Below are positions 7,702-15,207 of a stretch of DNA of 26,304 bases, piece by piece (positions within the stretch are counted from its first letter, which is position 1; every line of letters begins with the position of its first letter). This DNA is from a virus. The stretch spans positions 1 through 26,304 of IMG/VR virus record IMGVR_UViG_3300008266_013245, one strand, 5' to 3'. The notes under the pieces were generated by a model that ran no database searches, had not been told where the DNA came from, and saw nothing but the letters and a program-made list of their open reading frames with translations. The translations under genes and the position numbers were made by a program.

Positions 7702-8366
7702 TAGTTCTGTCTTATATAGATCCTAGCAGCATAATGATATATTCTTAATTGTGGATCATTTTCCAAACACTCTTGGGTTTTTTCTTTACCTGTGGCCCAG
7801 TTGAGTCTTTTGCCAGTTTTCCAATCCACAATTTCATAAAAATTATCATCTATCTTTGTAATCAAATCTATAGTACCTTTTAGGGCAAGTTGACCCTCTA
7901 GTTTACCTGTTGGGGTATCAAAACTATATTTAGCCCAAGGTTTATCTATCACAAAATCAAAATGCTGTTCTGGACAAACAATATGTCTTTGTCTAGGATC
8001 AAACATGCCATTATTAAATGTTAATGTTTTATCCACCCAGTTTTTACAGTCTTTTTTATCTTTTTCTGTCCATTTATGATGACTGCTCATTTTGGCATAA
8101 TATTCGTATACCTGTTCTATAATAGAATCTAGATTATAATTATTAGTATCAATATCACCAATAATATCATCATTGATATGAGAATCATTATTCTGATGGG
8201 CCTGTTTGATAAAAGCTAGTATTTCTAAAATTTTATGTACTATTGTACCTTTATCAGCCTTTTGTCCAGACGGACCTCTCCAACCCAATACATACTCAAT
8301 AAAGTATTGTTGTTCGCAAAGAGAGTGGGTATTATATGAGCTGCTACGAAAATATGTGATTATAAT
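7701..8366 (-). CDS. PD-(D/E)XK nuclease, RecB/Cas4-like, probable ATT start
   Basis: The catalytic core is clear: D167 in GTIDLI, D181 and K183 in VDWKTGK, then a Q-x3-Y motif in PQLRIYHYA, with H44 in GTIVHK. The first ATG/GTG/TTG-type codon in frame is TTG at 8288, but the 26 codons before it are plainly part of the protein (YFRSSSYNTHSLCEQQYF is the usual first helix and includes the N-terminal Cys). No ATG, GTG, TTG or CTG exists there before an upstream TAA. ATT at 8366 has AAAGGA eight bases upstream and is the best start. The predicted 221-residue protein stops abruptly after YHYAARIYIRQN; the rest lies in the next ORF in another frame. Likely role: exonuclease or endonuclease in recombination or DNA processing. 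Confidence 0.8.
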   Translation of the reverse strand: MIITYFRSSSYNTHSLCEQQYFIEYVLGWRGPSGQKADKGTIVHKILEILAFIKQAHQNNDSHINDDIIGDIDTNNYNLDSIIEQVYEYYAKMSSHHKWTEKDKKDCKNWVDKTLTFNNGMFDPRQRHIVCPEQHFDFVIDKPWAKYSFDTPTGKLEGQLALKGTIDLITKIDDNFYEIVDWKTGKRLNWATGKEKTQECLENDPQLRIYHYAARIYIRQN

Positions 8367-8953
8367 TGGAGTATTCCTTTCTTATGTAGGAACTTAAAGA
8401 CGGCATATGTTTGTTGTGGAATATCCATATGATGATTAGTAATAATAATATCAAAATTTCTTTGATCATAATTTAATGGGTCTAGTGCCATTTCGGCAGC
8501 GCTGGTGGAATTATATGGATTTCTTGTCAATTTTATAACTACTCCTCCAGCGTTTTTTATGGCCTCAACCTCATTAGGAAATCTACAATCAGCAATAATA
8601 GCAAGTTCTTTGTTATCTGTAGTGATCTTTTTAAGAGTAGCATCTGACCAAACATTTTGTTGCATAGACCTGAAGATGTCTGTACCTACAAACTCCATCA
8701 CTTCTCTGGCTGTTAATTGTTTATTGTTCCAATGATTATTAGTGAGTTCATTTTTATTGTCATCAGTACCATAACACTGATCGTATGTTAAGCCTAAGAT
8801 ATTCATACAAATATCTGTTTTGAGAGGGTCAGCAAAATTATAAATTTTAACGTTTGTATTATTTTGGATTTCATTACAATACTTAACAATCATTTCTGAG
8901 CATGTTGTTTTACCAGATTGTTTTCTACCAGCAAATGCAATTATTTGAGTCAT
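8360..8953 (-). CDS. Deoxynucleoside monophosphate kinase
   Basis: 197 residues with the P-loop GRKQSGKTT at 9-17. A REVMEFVGTDIFR segment and IIADCRFPNEVEAIKNAGG follow, the arrangement found in T4 gp1-type dNMP kinases. The enzyme phosphorylates dNMPs with ATP to feed dNTP supply, probably including nucleotides scavenged from host DNA. It sits between primase (ATGA overlap at 8950-8953) and the nuclease, whose probable ATT start overlaps its last codons by seven bases. Length and motifs match the family; exact base specificity cannot be read. Confidence 0.88.
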   Translation of the reverse strand: MTQIIAFAGRKQSGKTTCSEMIVKYCNEIQNNTNVKIYNFADPLKTDICMNILGLTYDQCYGTDDNKNELTNNHWNNKQLTAREVMEFVGTDIFRSMQQNVWSDATLKKITTDNKELAIIADCRFPNEVEAIKNAGGVVIKLTRNPYNSTSAAEMALDPLNYDQRNFDIIITNHHMDIPQQTYAVFKFLHKKGILQL

Positions 8954-10080
8954 AAATGTGTCCTTATTTGGTTATTAATTTCTTCGGGTGTCATATCAGC
9001 AATATCATTTTTAGTAATTCTAATATTTAGAATATTATATGTGCGATGACATTTATCATAGATTTGTTTTCTGGCCTTTTCCCCAGCCTCATCGTTATCC
9101 ATAATTAATATCAATGACATAGCACCAGACATATCTAATAGTGTTTTTTGTCTATCATTTAGATTAGATCCAAAAATACCTACGGCATTATGAATATTAT
9201 TCTCTTCTAATCTCCATACATTGCCTGGACTTTCTACTATAATAGCTGATCCACTATCTTTGATAAACTCTTTAGCAAACCAAAAATTATATAGGGAATC
9301 TTGTGTCTTAAATCCAGCACTATGTTTCCATTTGGACATTTTCCAAACTATATCAGACGATGGACACTTATCTGAAGACTCATGATAACTTTTACATTGA
9401 TTACATTGTGAATAAATACTACGTCCAGAACACCCTATCATAGATGTATAATCTATATCATAGATAGGAACCACAGCCCGATTTGACATTTCTTTATTGT
9501 TGCTAATACAATCGCCCACATCATACTTATCTAATACGTCTGCTGAAAATCCTCTATTAAGAAAATATTGACTTGGAATTCTCAGATTGTTTCTAACAGT
9601 TGATCGTTTAATTTGTGGAATATCATTTTCTACCGGTTTTGTTAATAGTTTACTTTGAGCAATAAAGGAATTCTTGTCTTTTTCTGTGGTAGAAATTTTA
9701 ATATCTTTGAGAGATAAGTTTAAGAACTGCGTGGCAAAATCTACGGCCTCATTAAAAGAACAGGCACTATCTCCATTTTTGGTCCATGCATAGTTTTGCC
9801 TGGATAATAATCCTCTAATAAAACCTATAATAGATCCTTTAAATACTTCCTCACAGTGATGAGTTCTACACTTCCAATTGCCTCTATAAGTATCTCCAGT
9901 ATAATATAGGTTTAATGCGGTATCATTATCTCCACCGTGAATAGGACAATTCATGGTCATAAAACGACCATTATCTTTATAGTCCAAATGAAAATGATCT
10001 AATAGATCTTCTATTCTGTCACAAATCCTATCGCACAATACTTTAATTTTATTTTGATCAATTGAAATCGATTTGTTCAT
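8950..10080 (-). CDS. dnaG: DNA primase, DnaG-type
   Basis: 376 residues. The N-terminal zinc-binding domain is C45, H48 (CPIH), C71 and C76 (CRTHHC). A central primase core follows, containing a second cysteine group near 226-239 (CNQC and DKCP). The TOPRIM domain has E283 in VESPG and D328/D330 in MDNDEAG, the metal-binding acidic residues. It synthesises RNA primers on the lagging strand, with the DnaB helicase encoded just upstream. I chose ATG 10080, which overlaps the helicase gene by 23 bases. An in-frame ATG at 10125 would add 15 residues and enlarge the overlap to 68 bases; neither has a well-placed Shine-Dalgarno. Confidence 0.88.
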   Translation of the reverse strand: MNKSISIDQNKIKVLCDRICDRIEDLLDHFHLDYKDNGRFMTMNCPIHGGDNDTALNLYYTGDTYRGNWKCRTHHCEEVFKGSIIGFIRGLLSRQNYAWTKNGDSACSFNEAVDFATQFLNLSLKDIKISTTEKDKNSFIAQSKLLTKPVENDIPQIKRSTVRNNLRIPSQYFLNRGFSADVLDKYDVGDCISNNKEMSNRAVVPIYDIDYTSMIGCSGRSIYSQCNQCKSYHESSDKCPSSDIVWKMSKWKHSAGFKTQDSLYNFWFAKEFIKDSGSAIIVESPGNVWRLEENNIHNAVGIFGSNLNDRQKTLLDMSGAMSLILIMDNDEAGEKARKQIYDKCHRTYNILNIRITKNDIADMTPEEINNQIRTHL

Positions 10081-11518
10081 TTTCCGTTTCTTCAATAGAA
10101 AATTCTGAGCCACCATCTCCTCCATTATGTAATAATTCTATTCTGGTCTTACCTTCCACAATCTTAGCGCACCAACCCTTCATATGACAATTGATATAAT
10201 CATTTTCCTCAATACCGGCCCCATGTCTACTGATAACTGGTATTAGTTTTCTATTGCCACTCTTTGGTCCATCCTCGGCCATTTCTTCATCGCTTTTTCT
10301 TTTAAAGATGGTAAAATTACTGCACAACCATATAATTCTATCAGAACCAGAAGCCGTATCTGTTGTTTCTTTAGTGATGCCATCTCTATTTAATTGTACA
10401 AATGCTACTATAGGAATCTGATATTTACACGCAAAATTATGTAAACTAGTCATCATAAAACCCAATACCTGATATTCTTTCATATCCTGGTTTAATCCAG
10501 CAGTATCCATAAGCTTCAAATAGTCATAAAAAATAACACATGGCTTGGCTGATCCGTCACTATTTAAGCCAACATCTTTAACTATCCATCTTTTCATGAT
10601 GGCTAATTGTTCCTCAAATGGCTTACCGGCAATAGGTTTGTAATATAATTTAGCCTTCTTTAGTTCATCAATGCCATTTGTTACCTTATCTCTTAGTACT
10701 GTGGATTCATTAAATTTACCTGTTTCGATCTTATTAATTTCTATTTCTGTAATCATTGCCAATAGTCTATTAATATGGTCTTCCTTGGTCATTTCTGTAT
10801 CGAGATTCAATACAGGAATACCAACCTTATTAGCAATATGAAAACCCATATTATCTGCTAATAGAGTTTTACCAGTTTTTGGTCTAGCAGCAATTACATT
10901 GATAGTGCTTTTTCTTAATCCTCCACCAATCGCATTATCATAAGCAGGAAATCCTGTGGATATGCCTACCTGATTGATCGGATTATGGATCAGATTATCA
11001 ATATAATTATCTAGACCGTCCGATACATGGGTGGGATTATTTTCAGTATCATTTAAAGATGATGCGAAACTAAAAACCTTATCTTCTGCAATACCTAAAA
11101 TATTGGTAATACTTTCAGAACCACTAATTTCTAGTAGTTTATCCTGAGCGTCTTCTAATTCTTGATGTAGTTTTCTAGCAATCTCAAGTTTTTTAATTTT
11201 GGCAGCGAATGTGAGGGCGTTCTCTTTTTTGGCTGGAAAATCAATAATGGCCTTAAGATGATTGATCTCGTCTTTCTTGTTAAGAATATAGTCAGTACCT
11301 AAGCCCTTCGCTGTAGAGTATATTAAAGGAATATCTATACTGGCTTCACTCTGTGAAGTATCAAAAATATGCTTTAAACACTGAAAAATATACTTATTAC
11401 TATCTATAGTAAAAGTATGATCAGTAATTAAATCAGAAATCTCAACATAAGCACTATCTCCATATTTACACAGTATGGATAATAATGCCCTTTCAGCCGA
11501 TGGATCACTCAATACCAT
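10058..11518 (-). CDS. dnaB: Replicative DNA helicase, DnaB-type
   Basis: 486 residues, a full-length DnaB. The N-terminal helical domain starts DPSAERALLSIL. The RecA-type motor has Walker A ARPKTGKT (211-218) and Walker B in VIFYDYLKLM. IPIVAFVQLNR supplies the motif 3 Gln, and the C-terminal region contains ISRHGAG. The enzyme is a hexameric 5'-3' helicase that unwinds the fork and recruits primase. ATG 11518 follows the preceding stop by two bases; GGGG six bases upstream is the only Shine-Dalgarno-like element. Helicase and primase overlap, as is common in phage replication operons. No inteins or insertions are present. Confidence 0.94.
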   Translation of the reverse strand: MVLSDPSAERALLSILCKYGDSAYVEISDLITDHTFTIDSNKYIFQCLKHIFDTSQSEASIDIPLIYSTAKGLGTDYILNKKDEINHLKAIIDFPAKKENALTFAAKIKKLEIARKLHQELEDAQDKLLEISGSESITNILGIAEDKVFSFASSLNDTENNPTHVSDGLDNYIDNLIHNPINQVGISTGFPAYDNAIGGGLRKSTINVIAARPKTGKTLLADNMGFHIANKVGIPVLNLDTEMTKEDHINRLLAMITEIEINKIETGKFNESTVLRDKVTNGIDELKKAKLYYKPIAGKPFEEQLAIMKRWIVKDVGLNSDGSAKPCVIFYDYLKLMDTAGLNQDMKEYQVLGFMMTSLHNFACKYQIPIVAFVQLNRDGITKETTDTASGSDRIIWLCSNFTIFKRKSDEEMAEDGPKSGNRKLIPVISRHGAGIEENDYINCHMKGWCAKIVEGKTRIELLHNGGDGGSEFSIEETENEQIDFN

Positions 11519-11520
11519 AA

Positions 11521-11904
11521 TTACCCCGCACTACTAGAACACTTGTTACACTTATACCGCTCGGCCGAATCATATAATATGGCCGGATTTACACTTTCTT
11601 TTTTTCCACAGACCCTGCATACAACATCCAGTGACTTGTACTTTCTACTACGCGGAGTGGGAGGAAACTTACTGAGAGCTTTGTCTACTATGGTGTCGTC
11701 CTTATGAAGATCTTTCACACCCATTGTTAAGAATTTATTTTCTGTAAATTCTGATGCTGAAGCTTTAGTTGTTTTGGTTTTGATTACGCTCTTATGTTTA
11801 GGCGGCTCCTTGATTTCGGTTGTGGTTTCTGGCAATAAAGATTGTAGTACACCAATTAAGAGCTTCAATTGTTCAGGATTATTTTTTAATGATTCAAGAT
11901 CCAT
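11521..11904 (-). CDS. Zinc-ribbon protein of unknown function
   Basis: 127 residues. The N-terminal third is a leucine-rich helix (SLKNNPEQLKLLIGVLQSLL), followed by a basic, threonine-rich linker. The C-terminus holds a zinc ribbon: CRVC near 95-98 and CNKC near 118-121, with the segment ILYDSAERYKC between. The preceding stretch PPTPRSRKYKSLDVVC looks structured. A Shine-Dalgarno (AAGGTG) stands just before ATG 11904. It is immediately upstream of dnaB in the operon, so a replication accessory role is reasonable by position, but I recognise no named family. Confidence 0.8.
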   Translation of the reverse strand: MDLESLKNNPEQLKLLIGVLQSLLPETTTEIKEPPKHKSVIKTKTTKASASEFTENKFLTMGVKDLHKDDTIVDKALSKFPPTPRSRKYKSLDVVCRVCGKKESVNPAILYDSAERYKCNKCSSSAG

Positions 11905-11986
11905 GTTTCACCTTGGTTTTTTGTACAGATAATAGTATATCTGATAGGTTTTTAATATTACCAGCTAAATAGGAAAGTCTATCCAT
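11894..11986 (-). CDS. Detached C-terminal piece of the small helical protein upstream
   Basis: From ATG 11986 the frame reads MDRLSYLAGNIKNLSDILLS and ends VKHGS at a TGA overlapping the next gene by 11 bases. The same frame is open further back (KASGLNKIKKYAKQR precedes the Met) as far as the end of the gene at 12030-12314, with no ATG, GTG or TTG. The sequence is a plausible amphipathic helix and fills the only gap here. It looks like the tail of that upstream gene, reached by a +1 frame change. A separate 30-residue protein from ATG 11986 is possible but has no Shine-Dalgarno. Confidence 0.4.
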   Translation of the reverse strand: MDRLSYLAGNIKNLSDILLSVQKTKVKHGS

Positions 11987-12029
11987 ACGTTGTTTCGCAT
12001 ATTTCTTAATTTTGTTGAGGCCAGATGCC

Positions 12030-12314
12030 TTATCGTTGTTCCTTAATGGTCTCTTCTGCCCAATTAAATCTTGCTGTTTCTCTATTCAGTGTTCTCTGTA
12101 AAAATAAAGCATATTGTGCAAGTCTATAGGATATTTGGGCGCAATCTTCTGGTGTTAGCTTCTCAATAATATCACGACTCATACTAAAGTAGTAATTTAG
12201 TTCACTATCTTCAAAACAATTGATATTATTATATGCGCCTAGACCAATTGTTGATTCGTATTCATCTAGGATACGATCCCACTCTTCTACTTGTTCTTTT
12301 GTTGTTTTATTCAT
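12030..12314 (-). CDS. Small helical protein, unknown; apparently frame-broken at its end
   Basis: 94 residues from ATG 12314 (MNKTTKEQVEEWDRILDEYE), with AAAGGA three bases before it. A further in-frame ATG at 12347 lies deep in the previous gene and is less likely. The protein is mostly acidic helix, with LNYYFSMSRDIIEKLTPEDC and ALFLQRTLNRE. It ends NWAEETIKEQR at a TAA, and similar-looking helical coding sequence continues in the +1 frame downstream. I recall longer phage proteins of this style that continue past this point, but cannot confirm this without a search. It lies between the Vsr-like nuclease and the zinc-ribbon gene. No function can be assigned. Confidence 0.65.
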   Translation of the reverse strand: MNKTTKEQVEEWDRILDEYESTIGLGAYNNINCFEDSELNYYFSMSRDIIEKLTPEDCAQISYRLAQYALFLQRTLNRETARFNWAEETIKEQR

Positions 12315-12711
12315 TGATCCTTTTAGTCCATTCTGATGTGTTTTCATAGTACGGTAATTCTATATGCTGTATACCATTAAGTTCACACCATTGTTGCTTT
12401 TCTCTATCTCTTTTCTGTGCCTTTAAAAAAGCGAATTTATTGGCATGATAGTGAGCAACAAACTTATAATGTTGTTCGCCATGTACTTCAATACATTTTT
12501 TGATTAGTGGTATATAAAAATCCAAATATAGAATCTCTGTTTTTCTTATATGTATTGGTACCTCTTCTAAAATCTGCATAGTCGGATAAATACTTTTTAT
12601 CAAAGTTCTAGCTGACGTATGATATGATGATTTATGTTCTAATGAGGATTTGACAATATTACCTACTAAATTCAGATTATAATAATTACCATCTAAATCC
12701 TTAACATTCAT
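12307..12711 (-). CDS. Vsr/DUF559-like endonuclease-fold protein
   Basis: 134 residues whose second half reads LYLDFYIPLIKKCIEVHGEQ (61-80), then QKRDREKQQWCELNGIQHIE and LPYYENTSEWTKRI. This is the very-short-patch-repair or DUF559-type restriction-endonuclease fold, with D64 and E75 as metal ligands. The usual E-x-K position holds H77, with Q80 following. It could nick or cut DNA at repair or recombination intermediates. ATG 12711 overlaps the RecA-like gene stop as ATGA, so it is co-translated with the recombinase. Fold assignment is from pattern only; activity is uncertain because the lysine is replaced. Confidence 0.65.
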   Translation of the reverse strand: MNVKDLDGNYYNLNLVGNIVKSSLEHKSSYHTSARTLIKSIYPTMQILEEVPIHIRKTEILYLDFYIPLIKKCIEVHGEQHYKFVAHYHANKFAFLKAQKRDREKQQWCELNGIQHIELPYYENTSEWTKRINE

Positions 12712-13724
12712 TTGGTACCAATACCCATAGTCTTTTTGACTTCTTCATATAGGTCATTATATGCGGATGGATTATCAATCAAAAACTGTCTAACCTTTTC
12801 AGCGCCTTGAAATTTGGCCTTGTCGTCATTTAAAAAGGTTAGAGTATACCAAGCTCCGCCCTTATTAATCAGACCCATATCTACAGCTAAATTCATCAGC
12901 TCCATGTGCTTATCAATACCCTGACCATATCTAATATAACTAGTAATATTCCCACCCGGTGGACCAAGAGCAGAGCATAGTGTTTGCCACTCTACTTCTT
13001 GACCAACTTGAGTATTATCCGCGCCCAACAACCATGGCTTAAAAGACTTGGCTCTAATTTTAACGTCTGTTTGATATGCGATAGCTTGGCCGCTCTTTTC
13101 CTTAAATTCTGCCCCATATCCTGTTGGATTACCCATCAAGTGCGTGATACCAATGACCACATTCTTATTTACAGGAATCACATTCGCTACTTTTCTGCAA
13201 AATTTAGCTAAGAGCTTAGCCCCATCAGCCCTTTGCATTTTATCCATATCGCTAGTAATTTCTGCTTCTGTACATAAAGCAGAATACGAGTCTATTATTA
13301 GTACCGATCCAGGTTCTTCGTTAATGATTCTTTCAGCTATTTGTAAATATTCTTCTGCGTGTAGGATTTTACCTGTTTGCGATCCAATAATATGAAATCT
13401 ATTTAAATCAATGTTGGGTATGCCCTCTAGGTCTCGTTTCTTTAGTCGTCCTTCAATATTGAGATAATATACGTTACGTAGCTTTCCCGCACAGGCATAT
13501 TGTTCTTTTTGGGCTGTAGCAGCAAAGTCTAGGCTGGTGGTTGTTTTACCGCACTTTGGCTGTCCCGTTAATACGACAAAGCTACCTTCTGGAATGCCAC
13601 CATTAAGAATAATATCTAATGCTGGACTAACAGGGATAGTTAAACATTCCTTGTCTACTACCGCAGCACCAGATAATATAATATTGGATCCAAAATCTTT
13701 AGTAATACTATCCTGTAGTCCCAT
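12708..13724 (-). CDS. RecA/UvsX-like recombinase
   Basis: 338 residues with the RecA core. Walker A is GQPKCGKT (54-61) and Walker B is SVLIIDSYSAL (about 139-149). A loop-like segment (AEITSDMDKMQRADGAKLL) follows, then the GITHLMGNP strand and the C-terminal YGQGIDKHMELMNLAVDMG that is typical of RecA proteins. It should polymerise on single-stranded DNA and drive strand exchange for repair and recombination-dependent replication. AAAGGA lies eight bases before ATG 13724. Partners nearby are SSB, the nuclease genes and the helicase. Length is close to RecA; sequence style is phage-like, so I leave the symbol blank. Confidence 0.9.
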   Translation of the reverse strand: MGLQDSITKDFGSNIILSGAAVVDKECLTIPVSPALDIILNGGIPEGSFVVLTGQPKCGKTTTSLDFAATAQKEQYACAGKLRNVYYLNIEGRLKKRDLEGIPNIDLNRFHIIGSQTGKILHAEEYLQIAERIINEEPGSVLIIDSYSALCTEAEITSDMDKMQRADGAKLLAKFCRKVANVIPVNKNVVIGITHLMGNPTGYGAEFKEKSGQAIAYQTDVKIRAKSFKPWLLGADNTQVGQEVEWQTLCSALGPPGGNITSYIRYGQGIDKHMELMNLAVDMGLINKGGAWYTLTFLNDDKAKFQGAEKVRQFLIDNPSAYNDLYEEVKKTMGIGTK

Positions 13725-14130
13725 TATCTATTTCCTTTAATTTATCTAAGATATTAGAAGTGTGTTTATTTGCTATTTTGCCCTTATCAAGAAAATTTCT
13801 TTCAATGATCTTGGGTGCTGGAGCATCTGGTTTTTGAGTGTCTCGTGTTTGTTCTATAATATCGACTAGGTGTGGGGCTCGCAACGAATAAATTTTTACT
13901 CCTTGAGTAGAATTTAATGCTGCTATAATAACCTTAGCATCATATTGTTTTAGTAGCTTATGAGCTGTGGTTATTTGACCCTTATACTGCTTTTCCCACT
14001 CTTTTGATAGCCAAAATCTATAATGTAAATCCTTTTTAGTTCTTTTAGCTATTCTTTCACAAATCAATTCCGATATATATTGTGCTGGAGTAACAGATTT
14101 ACCATTAGAATATTTTGATGGATACTTCAT
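13708..14130 (-). CDS. Unknown 140-aa protein upstream of the recombinase
   Basis: 140 residues. Ordered-looking N-terminus: SNGKSVTPAQYISELICERI, then KKDLHYRFWLSKEWEKQYKG and ALNSTQGVKIYSLRAPHLVD. The C-terminal third is proline-rich and then charged (DAPAPKIIERNFLDKGK). No catalytic motif is recognised. The aromatic and basic central segment suggests nucleic acid or protein binding. It overlaps its upstream neighbour by ATGA and the RecA-like gene by 17 bases, so it belongs to the same translational chain. Confidence 0.75.
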   Translation of the reverse strand: MKYPSKYSNGKSVTPAQYISELICERIAKRTKKDLHYRFWLSKEWEKQYKGQITTAHKLLKQYDAKVIIAALNSTQGVKIYSLRAPHLVDIIEQTRDTQKPDAPAPKIIERNFLDKGKIANKHTSNILDKLKEIDNGTTG

Positions 14131-14459
14131 GAATTATTTGGCTTAAAGATACAATCTTGATTACGTTTTGATCCTTCTGTAATTAATTTACGTTTAAGTT
14201 CATCATTTACCTCAGAAGCTTCCTTAGTCATAATCGCCACACTATTATTTTTCTTATCTCGTGTGTGTCTAATCATAAGATCCCGCGATTTAGAATTAAC
14301 CGGTGAGGACTTAATTGGCAAAGCCTTGGTATTCTTTTTAAGATATGCCGTTACCTGTTCCTCGGTTAATTTAAGTTCAGTAGCAATCTCCTCAGCTTTC
14401 TTTCCTTGGGTAACCAACCAATTAATCGCATATGATACTGATTTGGTAATTTTTGTCAT
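14127..14459 (-). CDS. Helix-turn-helix protein, unknown role
   Basis: 110 residues. Residues 18-41 (KKAEEIATELKLTEEQVTAY) form a clear helix-turn-helix. A basic linker and a second conserved-looking segment, DLMIRHTRDKKNNSVAIMTK, follow, with a charged helix to residue 95. It may be a small DNA-binding regulator or replication accessory. Joined to both neighbours by ATGA overlaps. No named family recognised. Confidence 0.75.
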   Translation of the reverse strand: MTKITKSVSYAINWLVTQGKKAEEIATELKLTEEQVTAYLKKNTKALPIKSSPVNSKSRDLMIRHTRDKKNNSVAIMTKEASEVNDELKRKLITEGSKRNQDCIFKPNNS

Positions 14460-14827
14460 GCCATCTCCCTTTCTGCGTTATTTATCCAGGCTATATTTTT
14501 AGTGCGTAAAAAGTTCACATACATATCAAACACTTTTTGATTAACTTCTTTGAATTCCCATATTTTTTTGCCAATTTTAGCAACGAACTTATTTGCTGTC
14601 CCTTCTGAATATAATCCAATAGGATTAAAAATCTTACCATATGTACCAACCTTAATCCAATAGCGTGTTTTGCTACTGCTCATACTTTTTTTAGCATAAA
14701 CATTATTGCCGTCATTATTTACTCTTGGATTTTCCTCTTTATCTAAAAAGTCATGCTGTCCAACAATAGTATAGAATTCGTACTGTTTATTTTCTAGCTG
14801 TGGACTATTAGGAGAAAATGTATTCAT
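14456..14827 (-). CDS. Unknown 123-aa protein
   Basis: 123 residues. The central part is beta-like and rich in aromatic residues (KTRYWIKVGTYGKIFNPIGL), followed by TANKFVAKIGKKIWEFKEVN and a helical C-terminus. There is no signal peptide, transmembrane segment or catalytic motif. ATG 14827 overlaps the FmdB-like gene's stop as ATGA, and its own stop overlaps the helix-turn-helix gene start. Real by context and translational coupling; function unknown. Confidence 0.72.
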   Translation of the reverse strand: MNTFSPNSPQLENKQYEFYTIVGQHDFLDKEENPRVNNDGNNVYAKKSMSSSKTRYWIKVGTYGKIFNPIGLYSEGTANKFVAKIGKKIWEFKEVNQKVFDMYVNFLRTKNIAWINNAEREMA

Positions 14828-15207
14828 TTTTTGGGTTTCCTTTTGGACTTAATTGGTTGTGATCCTGGCCATTTAAGTTTTGGTGATTTCTTCACTCTGG
14901 ACATACCAGTAGGCAATGGTTTTAAGTATTTGTCGTCTTTATATTCATTATGTTTATTATATAAATGTTCTTTTTGATCATTACTCATTCTTTCGGCATT
15001 ACGTTGTGCCAAGTCACCAATGGTTTTTAATTCACTATCTGACTTACGCACAGACGCGCTTTGTGTACCAACATCTTTAGCGTAAAGTCTGCATGTTGAT
15101 TTACTATTACAATGAATACACTTGGGCTGTTCTATATAGTCTTTGATATAGAAAAATAATTCAAAATCGTTGTTGCACTTTTGGCAACTATAAGAATATG
15201 TTGGCAT
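14824..15207 (-). CDS. FmdB-type zinc-ribbon protein
   Basis: 127 residues beginning MPTYSYSCQKCNNDFELFF, with the second knuckle at PKCIHCNSKS. This is the FmdB-family regulatory zinc ribbon (CxxC-x(n)-CxxC directly after M-P-x-Y). The rest is a charged helix and a very basic tail rich in Lys and Pro (SQPIKSKRKPKK), suggesting nucleic-acid contact. The family is widespread in bacteria and phages and its role is poorly known. ATG 15207 overlaps the HNH gene's stop as TAATG. Confidence 0.82.
   Translation of the reverse strand: MPTYSYSCQKCNNDFELFFYIKDYIEQPKCIHCNSKSTCRLYAKDVGTQSASVRKSDSELKTIGDLAQRNAERMSNDQKEHLYNKHNEYKDDKYLKPLPTGMSRVKKSPKLKWPGSQPIKSKRKPKK

Noticed and set aside
7700-7735. Programmed -1 slippery site joining the nuclease core to its C-terminal ORF
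   Set aside because: Between the frame-blocking TAG and the TAA there is no X-XXY-YYZ heptamer and no clear downstream stem; reinitiation at TAATG explains expression better.
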